A stretch of 64,000 nucleotides of DNA from Allonocardiopsis opalescens (lineage in GTDB: Bacteria > Actinomycetota > Actinomycetes > Streptosporangiales > Streptosporangiaceae), in NCBI RefSeq assembly GCF_003002095.1, contig NZ_PVZC01000002.1:558001-622000 (forward strand), written 5' to 3'. Of the stretch, positions 8,247 to 16,629 are shown one piece after another; positions within the stretch are counted from its first letter, which is position 1, and each line of letters begins with the position of its first letter. Under the pieces are notes generated by a model. The model saw only the letters and a list, made by a program, of their open reading frames with translations. It had not been told where the DNA came from and ran no database searches. The translations under genes were made by a program, and so were the position numbers.

Positions 8247-9356
8247 TCACCACCGCGGACCGCTCCCGTCCATCCGGCCGTGGAAGGGCGAGCCGGCGGC
8301 CAGGTCGGCGGGGGTGATCGTGCGGCGCTCGAAGGCCGAGGCGTAGATCCCGGCCACCAGCCGCATCGTCCGCGCGCTGTCGGAGGAGGTGACCGGCGGC
8401 GGGCGGTGCTCGCCCAGCGCCCGCACCACGTGGGCGAACTGGGCGCGGTGGCCGCTGCTCACCCCCGACTCCCCCGCCTTCCACGCGTTGACGACGGCCT
8501 CCTCGCGGCCGGGCGCCGGGGTGACCCGCCAGTCGTCGTCGCCGTAGCCGTACAGGTGGGTCAGCTCGACGGTGGCGTGCTCGAAGTCGATCCGCACGTA
8601 GCTCTCCTCGCGCGGCGACAGCACGCTGTTGACCACGCTGGCCACCGCGCCGCTGGCGAAGGTGACGTGCGCCAGCGACAGGTCCTCGGTGTCCATCACC
8701 CGCGCCTGCTGCCGGGCCAGCGCCGACACCGAGGTCCACTCGCCGAGCAGCGCGACCAGCAGGTCGATCTGGTGGATGCCGTGCCCCATGGTGGGGCCGC
8801 CGCCCTCGGTGTCCCAGCGGCCCCGCCACGGCACGTCGAAGTACTCCTGCTCACGGAACCAGGTGGTGTGGCAGATCGCCACCAGCGGGCGGCCGAGCAC
8901 CCCGGTGGCCATCACCTCCTGCAGCCGCCGCGCGCCCGAGCCGAAGCGGTGCTGGAAGACGGTGGCGAACCACGGCCCCTCAGCGCCCTCGGCGGCGGCC
9001 AGCTCGTCCATCTCGGCCAGGCTCAGCGCCGGCGGCTTCTCCACCAGCGCGGTGGCGCCTGCTCTCAGGCAGGCCAGGGCCTGCTCGCGGTGCAGCCCCG
9101 GCGGGGTGCACACGTGCACCAGGTCGGGGCGGGCCTCGCGCAGCATGGTGCCGAGGTCGGTGAAGAGGGCGGGCAGTTCGTGGCGGTCGGCGAAGGCGGC
9201 CAGCCGCTCCTCGTCGACGTCGACGCCGGCCACCACCTCGACCTGCCGGCCCAGCGCCCGCAGCGCCTCCACGTGGTAGCGCGCGATGTTCCCGGTGCCG
9301 ACGATCGCGGCGCGGACCGGGCCCGCCGGGCCCGGCGCACCGCTCACGCTCACCAC
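8247..9356 (-). CDS. Gfo/Idh/MocA family oxidoreductase
   Basis: About 369 residues from a GTG at 9356; GTGs at 9353 and 9347 are alternatives and none has a strong ribosome site. The N-terminal Rossmann fold carries VRAAIVGTGNIARYHVEAL. The LVEKPPALSLAEM stretch holds the EKP catalytic motif, and the C-terminal sheet domain includes GGGPTMGHGIHQIDLL. This family oxidises or epimerises sugars and inositols with NAD(P). As first gene of the operon that imports a glycoside, it probably processes the imported sugar or a keto intermediate; the exact substrate is not readable. Confidence 0.92.
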   Translation of the reverse strand: MVSVSGAPGPAGPVRAAIVGTGNIARYHVEALRALGRQVEVVAGVDVDEERLAAFADRHELPALFTDLGTMLREARPDLVHVCTPPGLHREQALACLRAGATALVEKPPALSLAEMDELAAAEGAEGPWFATVFQHRFGSGARRLQEVMATGVLGRPLVAICHTTWFREQEYFDVPWRGRWDTEGGGPTMGHGIHQIDLLVALLGEWTSVSALARQQARVMDTEDLSLAHVTFASGAVASVVNSVLSPREESYVRIDFEHATVELTHLYGYGDDDWRVTPAPGREEAVVNAWKAGESGVSSGHRAQFAHVVRALGEHRPPPVTSSDSARTMRLVAGIYASAFERRTITPADLAAGSPFHGRMDGSGPRW

Positions 9357-9516
9357 GACGCCGCCCGGCGGACCGCGCCGCCCCGTTCCGTACCGCCGCT
9401 GCTGGCCCTGCTCATCGACCGCCTCCTCGTCACCCGGCCGCGCCGCGGCGGCCGGCCCCAAGTGGTCCGGCCGGCACCGGGCGCGACGCGCACTGCACGC
9501 GCTGCAAGCACTGAGT

Positions 9517-9527
9517 GGAAAGTTTCC
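9517..9527. promoter_or_regulatory. Operator-like repeat GGAAAGTTTCC
   Basis: A perfect 11-bp inverted repeat containing GAAAGTTTC. GAAASTTTC (S = C or G) is the motif described upstream of streptomycete xylanase genes and bound by LacI-type xylan regulators. It overlaps a second palindrome TTTCCGGAAA (9523-9532). I infer binding of the LacI regulator encoded at 13615. Confidence 0.65.
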
Positions 9528-9598
9528 GGAAATCAGACCGGCCCGTAGTTTGAGTCCGTACCCTAGGCAGCTCTCGTAAAGGTCGTCAAGGACTTGCC

Positions 9599-9611
9599 GG
9601 AAAGCGTTTTC
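9599..9611. promoter_or_regulatory. Operator-like repeat GGAAAGCGTTTTC
   Basis: A near-palindrome with a central CG, typical of LacI-family operators. It lies 144 bases upstream of the GH3 start and close to a T-rich stretch that may be promoter. Possibly a second type of LacI site or a weaker copy of the regulon motif. Confidence 0.45.
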
Positions 9612-9670
9612 ATAGGCTTTTACACGGGGAGAAACGGACAAGAAGCATGTTGGGCGTCGGGAGTGGACCA

Positions 9671-9687
9671 ACCGGAAGTCTTCCGGT
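9671..9687. promoter_or_regulatory. Operator-like repeat ACCGGAAGTCTTCCGGT
   Basis: A perfect 17-bp inverted repeat in the GH3 leader. Its core CCGGAA-N3-TTCCGG is the same as in the repeat upstream of the xylanase gene (13451-13465), which links the two promoters to one regulator. Confidence 0.65.
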
Positions 9688-9754
9688 ACTACTGTTCCGA
9701 CAACTCCGTGACATGGCGCCACCGCGCCCCCAGCCGACAGAGGGAACCCCCCGG

Positions 9755-12196
9755 ATGACTGACGCTCCCGAACGGGCCGACACCCCCATGGGCACCATGG
9801 CCGGCGGACCCTGGCAGGACCCCTCCCTACCGACGGCCCAGCGGGTGGCCGACCTGATGTCCCGGATGACGCTGCGCGAGAAGGTCCAGCAGCTCATCGG
9901 CTTCTGGGCGGCGCCGGCCGCCGAGGGCGAGACCGTCGCGCCCATGCAGGACAGCTTCAGCGCCGACGTGCCCTCGCTCGACCTTGTCTCGGCCGACGGC
10001 CTGGGCCACCTCACCCGCGTCTTCGGCACCGCCCCGGTGCGGCCGGCCGAGGGCATCGTGCGGCTGGCCGCGCTGCAGCGCGACATCGCCGCGGCCAACC
10101 GCTTCGGCATCCCCGCCATAGCGCACGAGGAGTGCCTGACCGGGCTGGCCGCGCACGCCGCCACCGTCTTCCCCACCCCGCTGGCCTGGGGCGCCACCTT
10201 CGACCCCGAGCTGGTCGAGGAGATGTCGAGCGCCATCGCCGCCTCGATGCGCGCCCTGGGCGTGCACCAGGGCCTGGCCCCCGTCCTCGACGTCACCCGC
10301 GACTACCGCTGGGGCCGCACCGAGGAGACCATCGGCGAGGACCCCCAGCTGGTGGGCGTGCTCGGCAGCGCCTACGTGCGCGGCCTGGAGCGCGGCGGCA
10401 TCGTCGCCACCCTCAAGCACTTCGCCGGGTATTCGACCTCGCGGGCCGGGCGCAACCACGCGCCCGCCGCGCTCGGCCCCCGCGAGCTCAACGACGTGAT
10501 CGTCGAACCCTTCGTGATGGCGCTGCGCACCGGCGGCGCCCGCTCGGTGATGAACTCCTACGCCGACCTCGACGGCGTGCCCGCCGCGGCCGACGAGCGG
10601 CTGCTCACCGACCGCCTGCGCGGCGAACTCGGCTTCACCGGCGTGCTCGTCAGCGACTACTACGCGATCTCCTTCCTGGAGACCACCCACGGCGTGGCCG
10701 GGTCCCCCGGCGAGGCCGCCGCGCTCGCGCTGCGGGCCGGCATCGACGTCGAGCTGCCCACCGTGCGCTGCTACGGCGAGCCGCTGCTGGAGATGGTGTA
10801 CTCCGGCGCCGTCCCCGAGGAGCTGGTCGACCGCTCGGTGCACCGGGTGCTCACCCAGAAGTGCGAGCTGGGGCTGCTGGACGCCGACTGGGCCGAGCGG
10901 CTGGACCTGCTGGCCGAGGCCGCCGCCTCGGCGGAGGCGCCGATCGACCTGGACTCCCCGGCCAGCCGCGCCGTCGCCCGGCGCCTCGCCGAGCGCTCGG
11001 TGGTGCTGGCCGCCAACGACGGCGTGCTCCCGCTCTCCGCCGAGCTGCGCCGGGTCGCGGTCGTCGGCCCGCTCGGCGACGACCCCCTCGGCATGCTCGG
11101 CTGCTACACCTTCCCGATCCACGTCGGCCGCCGCCACCCCGAGATGCCGATGGGCGTGGAGATCCCGGGCCTGGCCGAGCGGCTGGCCGCCGAGCTGCCC
11201 GGCGCCGAGCTGCGGGTGGAGTTCGGCTGCCCGGTCATCGAGGCGCCCGAGAGCACCGACCGCGAAGAGGTCGACCGCGGCATCGCCGCCGCGGTGGCCG
11301 CCGCCCGCGAGGCCGAGGTCTGCGTGCTGGCCGTCGGCGACCGCGCGGGCATGTTCGGCCGCGGCACCTCCGGCGAGGGCTGCGACGCCGAGTCGCTGGA
11401 GCTGCCGGGCCGCCAGCGCGAGCTGGCCGAGGCGGTGCTGGCCACCGGCACCCCCACCGTGCTGGTGCTGCTGTCGGGGCGCCCCTACGCGCTGGGCGGG
11501 CTCGCCGAGCGCGCCGCCGCCGTGGTGGCCGCGTTCTTCCCCGGCGAGGAGGGCGCCGCGGCCATCGCCGGGGTGCTCACCGGCCGGGTGGAGCCGTCGG
11601 GGCGGCTGCCCGTCTCCATTCCGCGCACCCCGGGCAGCCAGCCCGCCACCTACCTGCACGCCCCGCTGGCCGGCCGCTCCGACGTCAGTTCGGTCGACCC
11701 CACCCCGCTGTACCCCTTCGGCCACGGCCTGGGCTGGACGAGCTTCGCCTTCACCGATCTCGCCCTGGAGACCGCGTCCGGCGCCGGCGTCCGCGAGCCG
11801 GGCGAGTCGGGCGTGGCCGTGCCCACCGACGGCTCGGTCGTGGTGTCGTGCACCGTCACCAACACCGGCGGGCGGGCCGGCGGCGAGCTGGTCCAGCTGT
11901 ACCTGTCCGACCCGGTCGCCTCCGTGGTCCGCCCGGTGCGCTGGCTGGCGGGCTGGACGCGGGTGCACCTCGAACCGGGCGCCTCGGCCCGGGTGCGCTT
12001 CACCGTGCACGCCGACCGCACCTCCTTCACCGACCCGCGCCTGCGCCGGGTGGTGGAGCCGGGCCGCATCGACGTCGCCCTGGGCCGCTCCAGCGGCGAG
12101 CTGCCGCTGACCGGCTCCTTCCGGCTGCGCGGCCCGGTCCGCGAGCCGGGGCCCGACCGCGTGCTCGACGTGCCCGTCGAGGTCGTGGCCGGCTGA
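9755..12196 (+). CDS. GH3 family beta-glycosidase (beta-glucosidase or beta-xylosidase)
   Basis: The product has 813 residues. The ATG at 9755 is chosen for AGAGGG nine bases upstream. The N-terminal GH3 barrel shows DYRWGRTEETIGEDPQLVG, KHFAGYS and the nucleophile motif VLVSDYYA with Asp301. The alpha/beta sandwich domain (GH3_C) follows, then an FnIII-like C-terminal domain from about residue 690. There is no signal peptide, so the enzyme is cytoplasmic and would cleave oligosaccharides after import by the divergent ABC system. The GH10 xylanase gene next to it makes beta-xylosidase activity at least as likely as beta-glucosidase; sequence reading alone does not decide. Confidence 0.93.
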   Translation: MTDAPERADTPMGTMAGGPWQDPSLPTAQRVADLMSRMTLREKVQQLIGFWAAPAAEGETVAPMQDSFSADVPSLDLVSADGLGHLTRVFGTAPVRPAEGIVRLAALQRDIAAANRFGIPAIAHEECLTGLAAHAATVFPTPLAWGATFDPELVEEMSSAIAASMRALGVHQGLAPVLDVTRDYRWGRTEETIGEDPQLVGVLGSAYVRGLERGGIVATLKHFAGYSTSRAGRNHAPAALGPRELNDVIVEPFVMALRTGGARSVMNSYADLDGVPAAADERLLTDRLRGELGFTGVLVSDYYAISFLETTHGVAGSPGEAAALALRAGIDVELPTVRCYGEPLLEMVYSGAVPEELVDRSVHRVLTQKCELGLLDADWAERLDLLAEAAASAEAPIDLDSPASRAVARRLAERSVVLAANDGVLPLSAELRRVAVVGPLGDDPLGMLGCYTFPIHVGRRHPEMPMGVEIPGLAERLAAELPGAELRVEFGCPVIEAPESTDREEVDRGIAAAVAAAREAEVCVLAVGDRAGMFGRGTSGEGCDAESLELPGRQRELAEAVLATGTPTVLVLLSGRPYALGGLAERAAAVVAAFFPGEEGAAAIAGVLTGRVEPSGRLPVSIPRTPGSQPATYLHAPLAGRSDVSSVDPTPLYPFGHGLGWTSFAFTDLALETASGAGVREPGESGVAVPTDGSVVVSCTVTNTGGRAGGELVQLYLSDPVASVVRPVRWLAGWTRVHLEPGASARVRFTVHADRTSFTDPRLRRVVEPGRIDVALGRSSGELPLTGSFRLRGPVREPGPDRVLDVPVEVVAG

Positions 12197-12202
12197 GAGA
12201 CG

Positions 12203-12247
12203 CGCGGTGCGGCCGGCGCCACCCCCTCCTCCGCCGGCCGCACCGCG
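12203..12247. terminator. Bidirectional hairpin between convergent GH3 and xylanase genes
   Basis: A 16-bp perfect stem (CGCGGTGCGGCCGGCG with its complement) closes a 13-nt loop, seven bases past the GH3 stop and 12 bases before the xylanase stop on the other strand. It probably ends both transcripts. Confidence 0.8.
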
Positions 12248-12258
12248 TCAGCTCCCGC

Positions 12259-13386
12259 TCAGTCCCGGCCCCGGCCGGAGGCCAGCGCCAGGGTCTCCAG
12301 CACCTCCCGGTAGGCGGGCTTGGGGTTGTAGTCCTCGTCCAGCAGGTTGGCCGCGCCCTCCCCCTCGAACCAGTCCGGCACCCACGAGTAGCGGTCGGTG
12401 AAGCCCCACACCGTGAAGGAGTCGCAGCGCGGGGTGCGCAGGCACGCGGTCAGCAGGCTGCTGTACCCCTGGGCCTGCGCCTGGAGCTCGACGGTGTCGG
12501 CCGGCATCGGGATGCGCACGTCGGCCTCGGTGACCGCGGTGCGCAGGCCGAGCGCGGCGAAGCGCTGGAGGTTGGCGGTCGTGTCGGGCGCGAAGCCGTA
12601 CTGCACGCCCAGGTGGCCCTGGACGCCGACGCCGTGCACGGGCACGCCCTCGCGGCGCAGCTGCCGGGCCAGCTCGTAGTAGGCGTCGCTCTTGGCGTTG
12701 ACGCCCTCGATGTTGTAGTCGTTCAGGAAGAGCTGGGCCCGGGGGTCGGCCTGGTGCGCCCAGCGGAAGGCGTCGGCGATGTAGTCGGGGCCGATGGTCT
12801 CCAGCCAGATGTTCTGCCGGAGGTTGCCCTCGTCGTCGAAGATCTCGTTGGCCACGTCCCACTGCCAGATCTGGCCGCGGTAGCGGCCGACCACGGTGTG
12901 GATGTGCTCGCGCAGGATGGCGCGCAGCTCCTGGCGGCTGAAGTCGCCCTCGGCCAGCCAGGCGGGGTTCTGGTTGTGCCAGACCAGGGTGTGGCCGCGC
13001 ACCCGCTGGCCGTTGGCGCGGGCGAACTCCACCAGCTCGTCGGCGGCCGCGAAGTCGTAGCGGCCGCGTTCGGGCTGGAGGGTCTCCCACTTCATCACGT
13101 TCTCGGCGGTGACCGAGGAGAACTCGGCGCCGACGCGCTCGCGGTAGACGGGGTCGTTCGCCAGCGCCGCCATGTCGACGGCGGTGCCGACGAACAGGCC
13201 GCGGGGGGCGGCGTCGCGGAGCACGTCGGGGTCTCCTTCCGGCTGGTGGCGGTCGGCGGGCAGCGGGGCGGCGGCCGGCGCGGCCACGGCGGCGGGGGTC
13301 GCGGGGGCGAGCAGCAGGGCGCCGAGGACCAGGGCCGCTCCGGCGCGCCGCACCCCCCGCGTCCGGATCGAAAGCAGGCTTCGCAC
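12259..13386 (-). CDS. Secreted GH10 endo-1,4-beta-xylanase
   Basis: The product has 375 residues from GTG 13386, preceded by AAGGAG at ideal spacing; an upstream ATG at 13476 would place the operator inside the gene. A Sec signal peptide (basic VRSLLSIRTRGVRR, hydrophobic core, AVAAPAAA cleavage region near 37) leads to a GH10 barrel: TAENVMKWETLQPERGRYDF, GHTLVWHNQNPAWL, WQWDVANE with acid/base Glu181, and TEADVR with nucleophile Glu287. The usual 'LDV' of the nucleophile loop is 'ADV' here. No carbohydrate-binding module is present. It would release xylo-oligosaccharides outside the cell for uptake by the neighbouring ABC systems. Confidence 0.95.
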   Translation of the reverse strand: MRSLLSIRTRGVRRAGAALVLGALLLAPATPAAVAAPAAAPLPADRHQPEGDPDVLRDAAPRGLFVGTAVDMAALANDPVYRERVGAEFSSVTAENVMKWETLQPERGRYDFAAADELVEFARANGQRVRGHTLVWHNQNPAWLAEGDFSRQELRAILREHIHTVVGRYRGQIWQWDVANEIFDDEGNLRQNIWLETIGPDYIADAFRWAHQADPRAQLFLNDYNIEGVNAKSDAYYELARQLRREGVPVHGVGVQGHLGVQYGFAPDTTANLQRFAALGLRTAVTEADVRIPMPADTVELQAQAQGYSSLLTACLRTPRCDSFTVWGFTDRYSWVPDWFEGEGAANLLDEDYNPKPAYREVLETLALASGRGRD

Positions 13387-13447
13387 GGTGAAAGCTCCTT
13401 CGGGTCCGGCGACCGAAGCCGGATGGCCGCGGCCGTTCGGGCGAGAT

Positions 13448-13468
13448 TTTCCGGAAGCATTCCGGAAA
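13448..13468. promoter_or_regulatory. Perfect 21-bp operator-like repeat upstream of xylanase gene
   Basis: TTTCCGGAA and TTCCGGAAA flank a GCA spacer. The site lies 62-82 bases upstream of the xylanase GTG and about 150 bases upstream of the divergent LacI gene, so it may control both. It shares its CCGGAA-N3-TTCCGG core with the repeat in the GH3 leader. Confidence 0.7.
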
Positions 13469-13614
13469 CACAGCAACGGTAGGATCAGTGCTGTGGACCG
13501 TCAACACCGGAACGCCTCGAAGCCGCCGGACACGCCGGGGGCTTCGCCGATCCGCGGCTCCCGTAAGAATCTCGGACGTAGACTGGCGATGTTCCGGCCA
13601 ATCGAGGAGGCTCC

Positions 13615-14652
13615 GTGACCGACGACACGGACGGCAGTACCGGTCGGGTTGGTCGCGTGACCATCACCACCATCGCCCAGGAGGCGGGGGTCTCACTCCC
13701 CACCGTCTCGCGGGTGGTGAACGGCCGGGCCGACGTCGCACCCCAGACCCGCAAGCGCATCGAGGAACTGCTCCAGCGGCACGGCTACCAGCGCCCGGTG
13801 CGGCGCCAGGAGGTCCGGGCCAACCTCATCGACCTCGTCTTCAACGACCTCGACAGCCCATGGGCGCTGGAGATCATCCGGGGCGTGGAGGAGGTCGCGC
13901 ACGGCGCCGGCATCGGCACCGTCATCTCCGCCATCCGCCGCCGCTCCACCGTCGCCCGCCAGTGGCTGGAGAACGTCCGCACCCGCGCGTCCGACGGCGT
14001 CATCTTCGTGACCTCCGACCCCGAGCCCCGGATGCACGCCGAGCTGCGCCGGCTGCGCGTGCCCACCGTGGTGGTCGACTCCGCCGGCATCCCCGCGCTC
14101 GACGTGCCCACCATCGGCGCCACCAACTGGTCCGGCGGCATGAGCGCCACCGAGCACCTGCTCAGCCTGGGCCACCGCAGGATCGGCGTCATCGGCGGCC
14201 ACCCCCGGCTGCTGTGCAGCCGCGCCCGCCTCGACGGCTACCGCGCCGCCCTCCAGTCGGCCGGAGTGCCGACCGACGACGCCCTCGTGGTCGAGGGCGA
14301 CTTCTCGCACGAGTCCGGCTACACCGGCGCGAGCCGCCTCCTCGACCTCGACGACCCGCCCACCGCGATCTTCGCGTGCAGCGACACCATGGCCTTCGGC
14401 GTCTACGAGGCGGCGCGGGTGCGCCGCATGCGGGTGCCCGACGACCTCAGCGTGGTCGGCTTCGACGACATCCCCGGCGCCCGCTGGACCTCCCCGCCGC
14501 TGACCACCGTCCGCCAGCCCCTGGTCGAGATGGGCCTGCTCGCCGCCCGCACCATGCTCCGCCTGATGGACGGCGAGCAGATCGAGAGCCCCCGGGTGGA
14601 ACTCGCCACCAACCTCATCCTGCGCCACAGCACGGCCCGGCTGGGCCACTGA
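13615..14652 (+). CDS. LacI-family transcriptional regulator
   Basis: The product has 345 residues from a GTG preceded by GAGGAGG. The N-terminal helix-turn-helix with hinge is clear (TITTIAQEAGVSLPTVSRVVNGRADVAPQTRKRIEELLQRHGY, about residues 16-58), followed by the periplasmic-binding-like sensor domain with DGVIFVTS, SLGHRRIGVIGG and LSVVGFDDIPGARW. It is divergent from the xylanase gene, and the GAA-N3-TTC repeats beside the xylanase and GH3 genes are likely targets. The effector is probably a xylo- or gluco-oligosaccharide; this is inference from context. Confidence 0.94.
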   Translation: MTDDTDGSTGRVGRVTITTIAQEAGVSLPTVSRVVNGRADVAPQTRKRIEELLQRHGYQRPVRRQEVRANLIDLVFNDLDSPWALEIIRGVEEVAHGAGIGTVISAIRRRSTVARQWLENVRTRASDGVIFVTSDPEPRMHAELRRLRVPTVVVDSAGIPALDVPTIGATNWSGGMSATEHLLSLGHRRIGVIGGHPRLLCSRARLDGYRAALQSAGVPTDDALVVEGDFSHESGYTGASRLLDLDDPPTAIFACSDTMAFGVYEAARVRRMRVPDDLSVVGFDDIPGARWTSPPLTTVRQPLVEMGLLAARTMLRLMDGEQIESPRVELATNLILRHSTARLGH

Positions 14653-15034
14653 CGGACGGGCGGTCCCGCCCAGAGGAGCGGGCCTGACGGCTCCCTCCGC
14701 CGTACCGGGGCGGGCGGCCCGGACGGGACCGGACTCTCGCCGCCCCGCGAGGGAGGCGGCGGGCTCCACGCGCGGCCGGGCGGCACCCCCGGGAGGCGCG
14801 GACGCCGGACCCCGGGCGTCCGCTGCACCGTCCGGCCGGACTGTGCGGGCCGATCCGGACCCAGACCGGCCCGCACCGGGGTCGACGCGGCCTGCGGACC
14901 GCCGGTTCCGTGCCTTTCCGGCAGTGGCCAGCAGCGCCGCACCGGGGACGCGGAGCGCTATCGTCCCGGCGTACGAGGCGCGCCGCCCGGGACCGGGCGG
15001 CGCCGCCGCCCCCTCTCGCCCCGCAAGGACACCG
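14653..15034. other. 382-bp gap with one hairpin
   Basis: No coding frame is convincing here. A 7-bp stem (GGACGCC with GGCGTCC, 14800-14821) could end lacI transcription. A GCTATCGTCCCGGCGTACG stretch near 14957 might belong to the promoter of the metallopeptidase gene, but I see no clear -35 box. Confidence 0.4.
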
Positions 15035-15853
15035 ATGCGCGCAACCGTCCCCGCCCTCGCCGCCGCCGCGACCCTGGCACTCGCCGGCTGCGGCGCCGGC
15101 GCCGCCCTGCCGGGCGCCGGCCCGGCCGGGGCCGCCGCCGAGGCCGAGGACCAGGGCTTCGTGATCGTCACCGACCCGCTGGGCAACCCCGGCGACGGTT
15201 CCGGCCTGCCCGACCTGGCCGACACCGCGCCGACGGAGGCGAGCGGCGAACCGGTGCCCGGCGCCGGCACCGTTCCGGCCGACGCCGGCGCCGACCCGCA
15301 GCAGGAGCTCTTCCACGCCGAGGTGATGTGGATCCACCAGGCCGCCGACCAGTTCTGGCGGCAGAACTTCGAGGCCGGCGGCTACGAGTGGACCCCGATC
15401 GAGATGCTCTACGCCTACGAGGGCGAAACCGGCCCCACCTGCGCGGGCGAGCCCTCGGTGCCGGAGAACGCCTACTACTGCATCCCCGAGCACTACATCG
15501 CCTATGACGACCCGTGGATGCGCGCCATGTACGACCGCCTCGGCGACGCCGTCGTCTGGGTGATCATCCCGCACGAGTACGGCCACGCCGCCCAGCACCA
15601 GCTCTCGCTCAGCGTCCCGTCCGGCCAGCGCACCGAGCAGCAGGCCGACTGCTACGCGGGCGCCTTCCTGGACCACGTCCTGTCCACCGGCATGGCCCAG
15701 GCCGAACTCGGCGACGAGGAGGAGATCGCCGCCCTCTTCAGCGAGATCGCCGACCCCGAGGACCAGTGGTGGGACCCGCAGATCCACGGCACCGTCCAGC
15801 AGCGCCAGGGCCAGTTCCTGCTCGGCTACAACAGCGGCTGGGAAACCTGCTGA
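15035..15853 (+). CDS. Neutral zinc metallopeptidase lipoprotein (PF04228-like)
   Basis: The product has 272 residues from ATG 15035 behind AAGGA. A short lipoprotein signal ends in LALAGC (Cys19), followed by an Ala/Gly-rich linker. The domain from about residue 88 carries HEYGH at 180-184 (two zinc His and the catalytic Glu) and the later EQQADCYAGAFLDHV stretch, in which the Glu/Asp near the Cys may supply the third ligand. Four Cys in the domain (about 136, 149, 207 and 272) could form disulfides outside the cell. The family is common in actinomycetes; its substrate is not known. It stands alone, transcribed with no obvious partner. Confidence 0.9.
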   Translation: MRATVPALAAAATLALAGCGAGAALPGAGPAGAAAEAEDQGFVIVTDPLGNPGDGSGLPDLADTAPTEASGEPVPGAGTVPADAGADPQQELFHAEVMWIHQAADQFWRQNFEAGGYEWTPIEMLYAYEGETGPTCAGEPSVPENAYYCIPEHYIAYDDPWMRAMYDRLGDAVVWVIIPHEYGHAAQHQLSLSVPSGQRTEQQADCYAGAFLDHVLSTGMAQAELGDEEEIAALFSEIADPEDQWWDPQIHGTVQQRQGQFLLGYNSGWETC

Positions 15854-16119
15854 TCTTCCAAGCGGATTCTTAGCCCCCGCTCAGGTTTACAGACGGAAGG
15901 ATGGGTATACGCAGTGCGGGCGGCGGTGGACGACGGGTTCCCCGATTCCCATCGACCGCCCACCAGCCTGGCCCCCACCGCGCTGACCACCACCCGCCCG
16001 GGGGCATCCCACCGACCGGCGGCTGCGGACGTGCTCCGAGGCCGCCGGAGGCGTCTCCGCCCCGGCCCGCCGCGCCGATAGGGTCACGGTCACCCGAAGG
16101 CACCGGAGAGGACGCGCCG

Positions 16120-16572
16120 ATGACCACCGACCCCACCCTCATCAGGATCGGCGAGGTGGTCCAACTCGCCCACCAGGGCGAACGCGAGTCCGCCCGCCGC
16201 CGCTTCGCCGAACTGTGGGACGAGATCGGCGGCGAGCAGGGCGACGCCCTGCACCGCTGCACCCTCGCCCACTCGATGGCCGACGTACAGGACGACGTCC
16301 ACCAGGAACTGGCCTGGGACCAGCGCGCCCTGGAGGCCGCCGCCCAACTCACCGACGCCCGCGTCGCGTCGGCCGGCGTCGGCCTCACCGTGGCCGGCCT
16401 GTACCCGTCCCTGCACCTCAACCTCAGCGAGTGCCACCGCAAACTGGGCGACCTCGACCGCGCCCGCGAGCACCTGCGGCAGGCCCAGGCCACCATCGGC
16501 GCCCTCGAAGACGACGACTACGGGCGGCTGATCAGGCAGGGCTTGGAGCGGCAGGTCGAACTGCTGCGCTGA
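16120..16572 (+). CDS. Conserved TPR-like helical protein of unknown function
   Basis: The product has 150 residues from ATG 16120 behind GGAGAGG. It appears all-helical, with repeats resembling tetratricopeptide units (ESARRRFAELWDEI, QELAWDQRALEAAAQL, YPSLHLNLSECHRKLGDLDRAREHL). No signal peptide or catalytic motif is seen. It is convergent with nrdB and monocistronic. A protein-interaction scaffold is plausible; no function is assigned. Confidence 0.75.
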   Translation: MTTDPTLIRIGEVVQLAHQGERESARRRFAELWDEIGGEQGDALHRCTLAHSMADVQDDVHQELAWDQRALEAAAQLTDARVASAGVGLTVAGLYPSLHLNLSECHRKLGDLDRAREHLRQAQATIGALEDDDYGRLIRQGLERQVELLR

Positions 16573-16573
16573 C

Positions 16574-16595
16574 CCGGCGCCGCCGGGGGCGCCGG
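16574..16595. terminator. Convergent hairpin between TPR-like gene and nrdB
   Basis: CCGGCGCC and GGCGCCGG pair around a 6-nt loop directly after the TPR-like stop codon and 35 bases before the nrdB stop on the other strand. Probably ends both transcripts. Confidence 0.65.
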
Positions 16596-16629
16596 CCCGC
16601 ATGGGGCCGGTGCCCGCCGCTGGGAGCGC

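Larger units (their letters stand above)
9357..9754. promoter_or_regulatory. Divergent promoter region between transport operon and GH3 gene
   Basis: This 398-bp gap drives the operon to the left and the glycosidase to the right. It becomes AT-richer after 9500 and holds three inverted repeats with a GAA-N3-TTC type core (annotated separately). A TTTTACA stretch at 9617-9623 could belong to the rightward promoter, but I cannot place -35 and -10 boxes with confidence. An in-frame ATG at 9647 could extend the GH3 protein, but the operator at 9671 would then lie inside the coding region, so I leave this as leader. Confidence 0.75.

Noticed and set aside
9647-9754. Upstream ATG extending the GH3 protein by 36 residues
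   Set aside because: It lacks a good ribosome site and would place a perfect 17-bp operator inside the gene; ATG 9755 has AGAGGG at good spacing.
13387-13476. Upstream ATG extending the xylanase N-terminus
   Set aside because: It would bury the signal peptide and the 21-bp operator in coding sequence; GTG 13386 has AAGGAG and a proper signal peptide.
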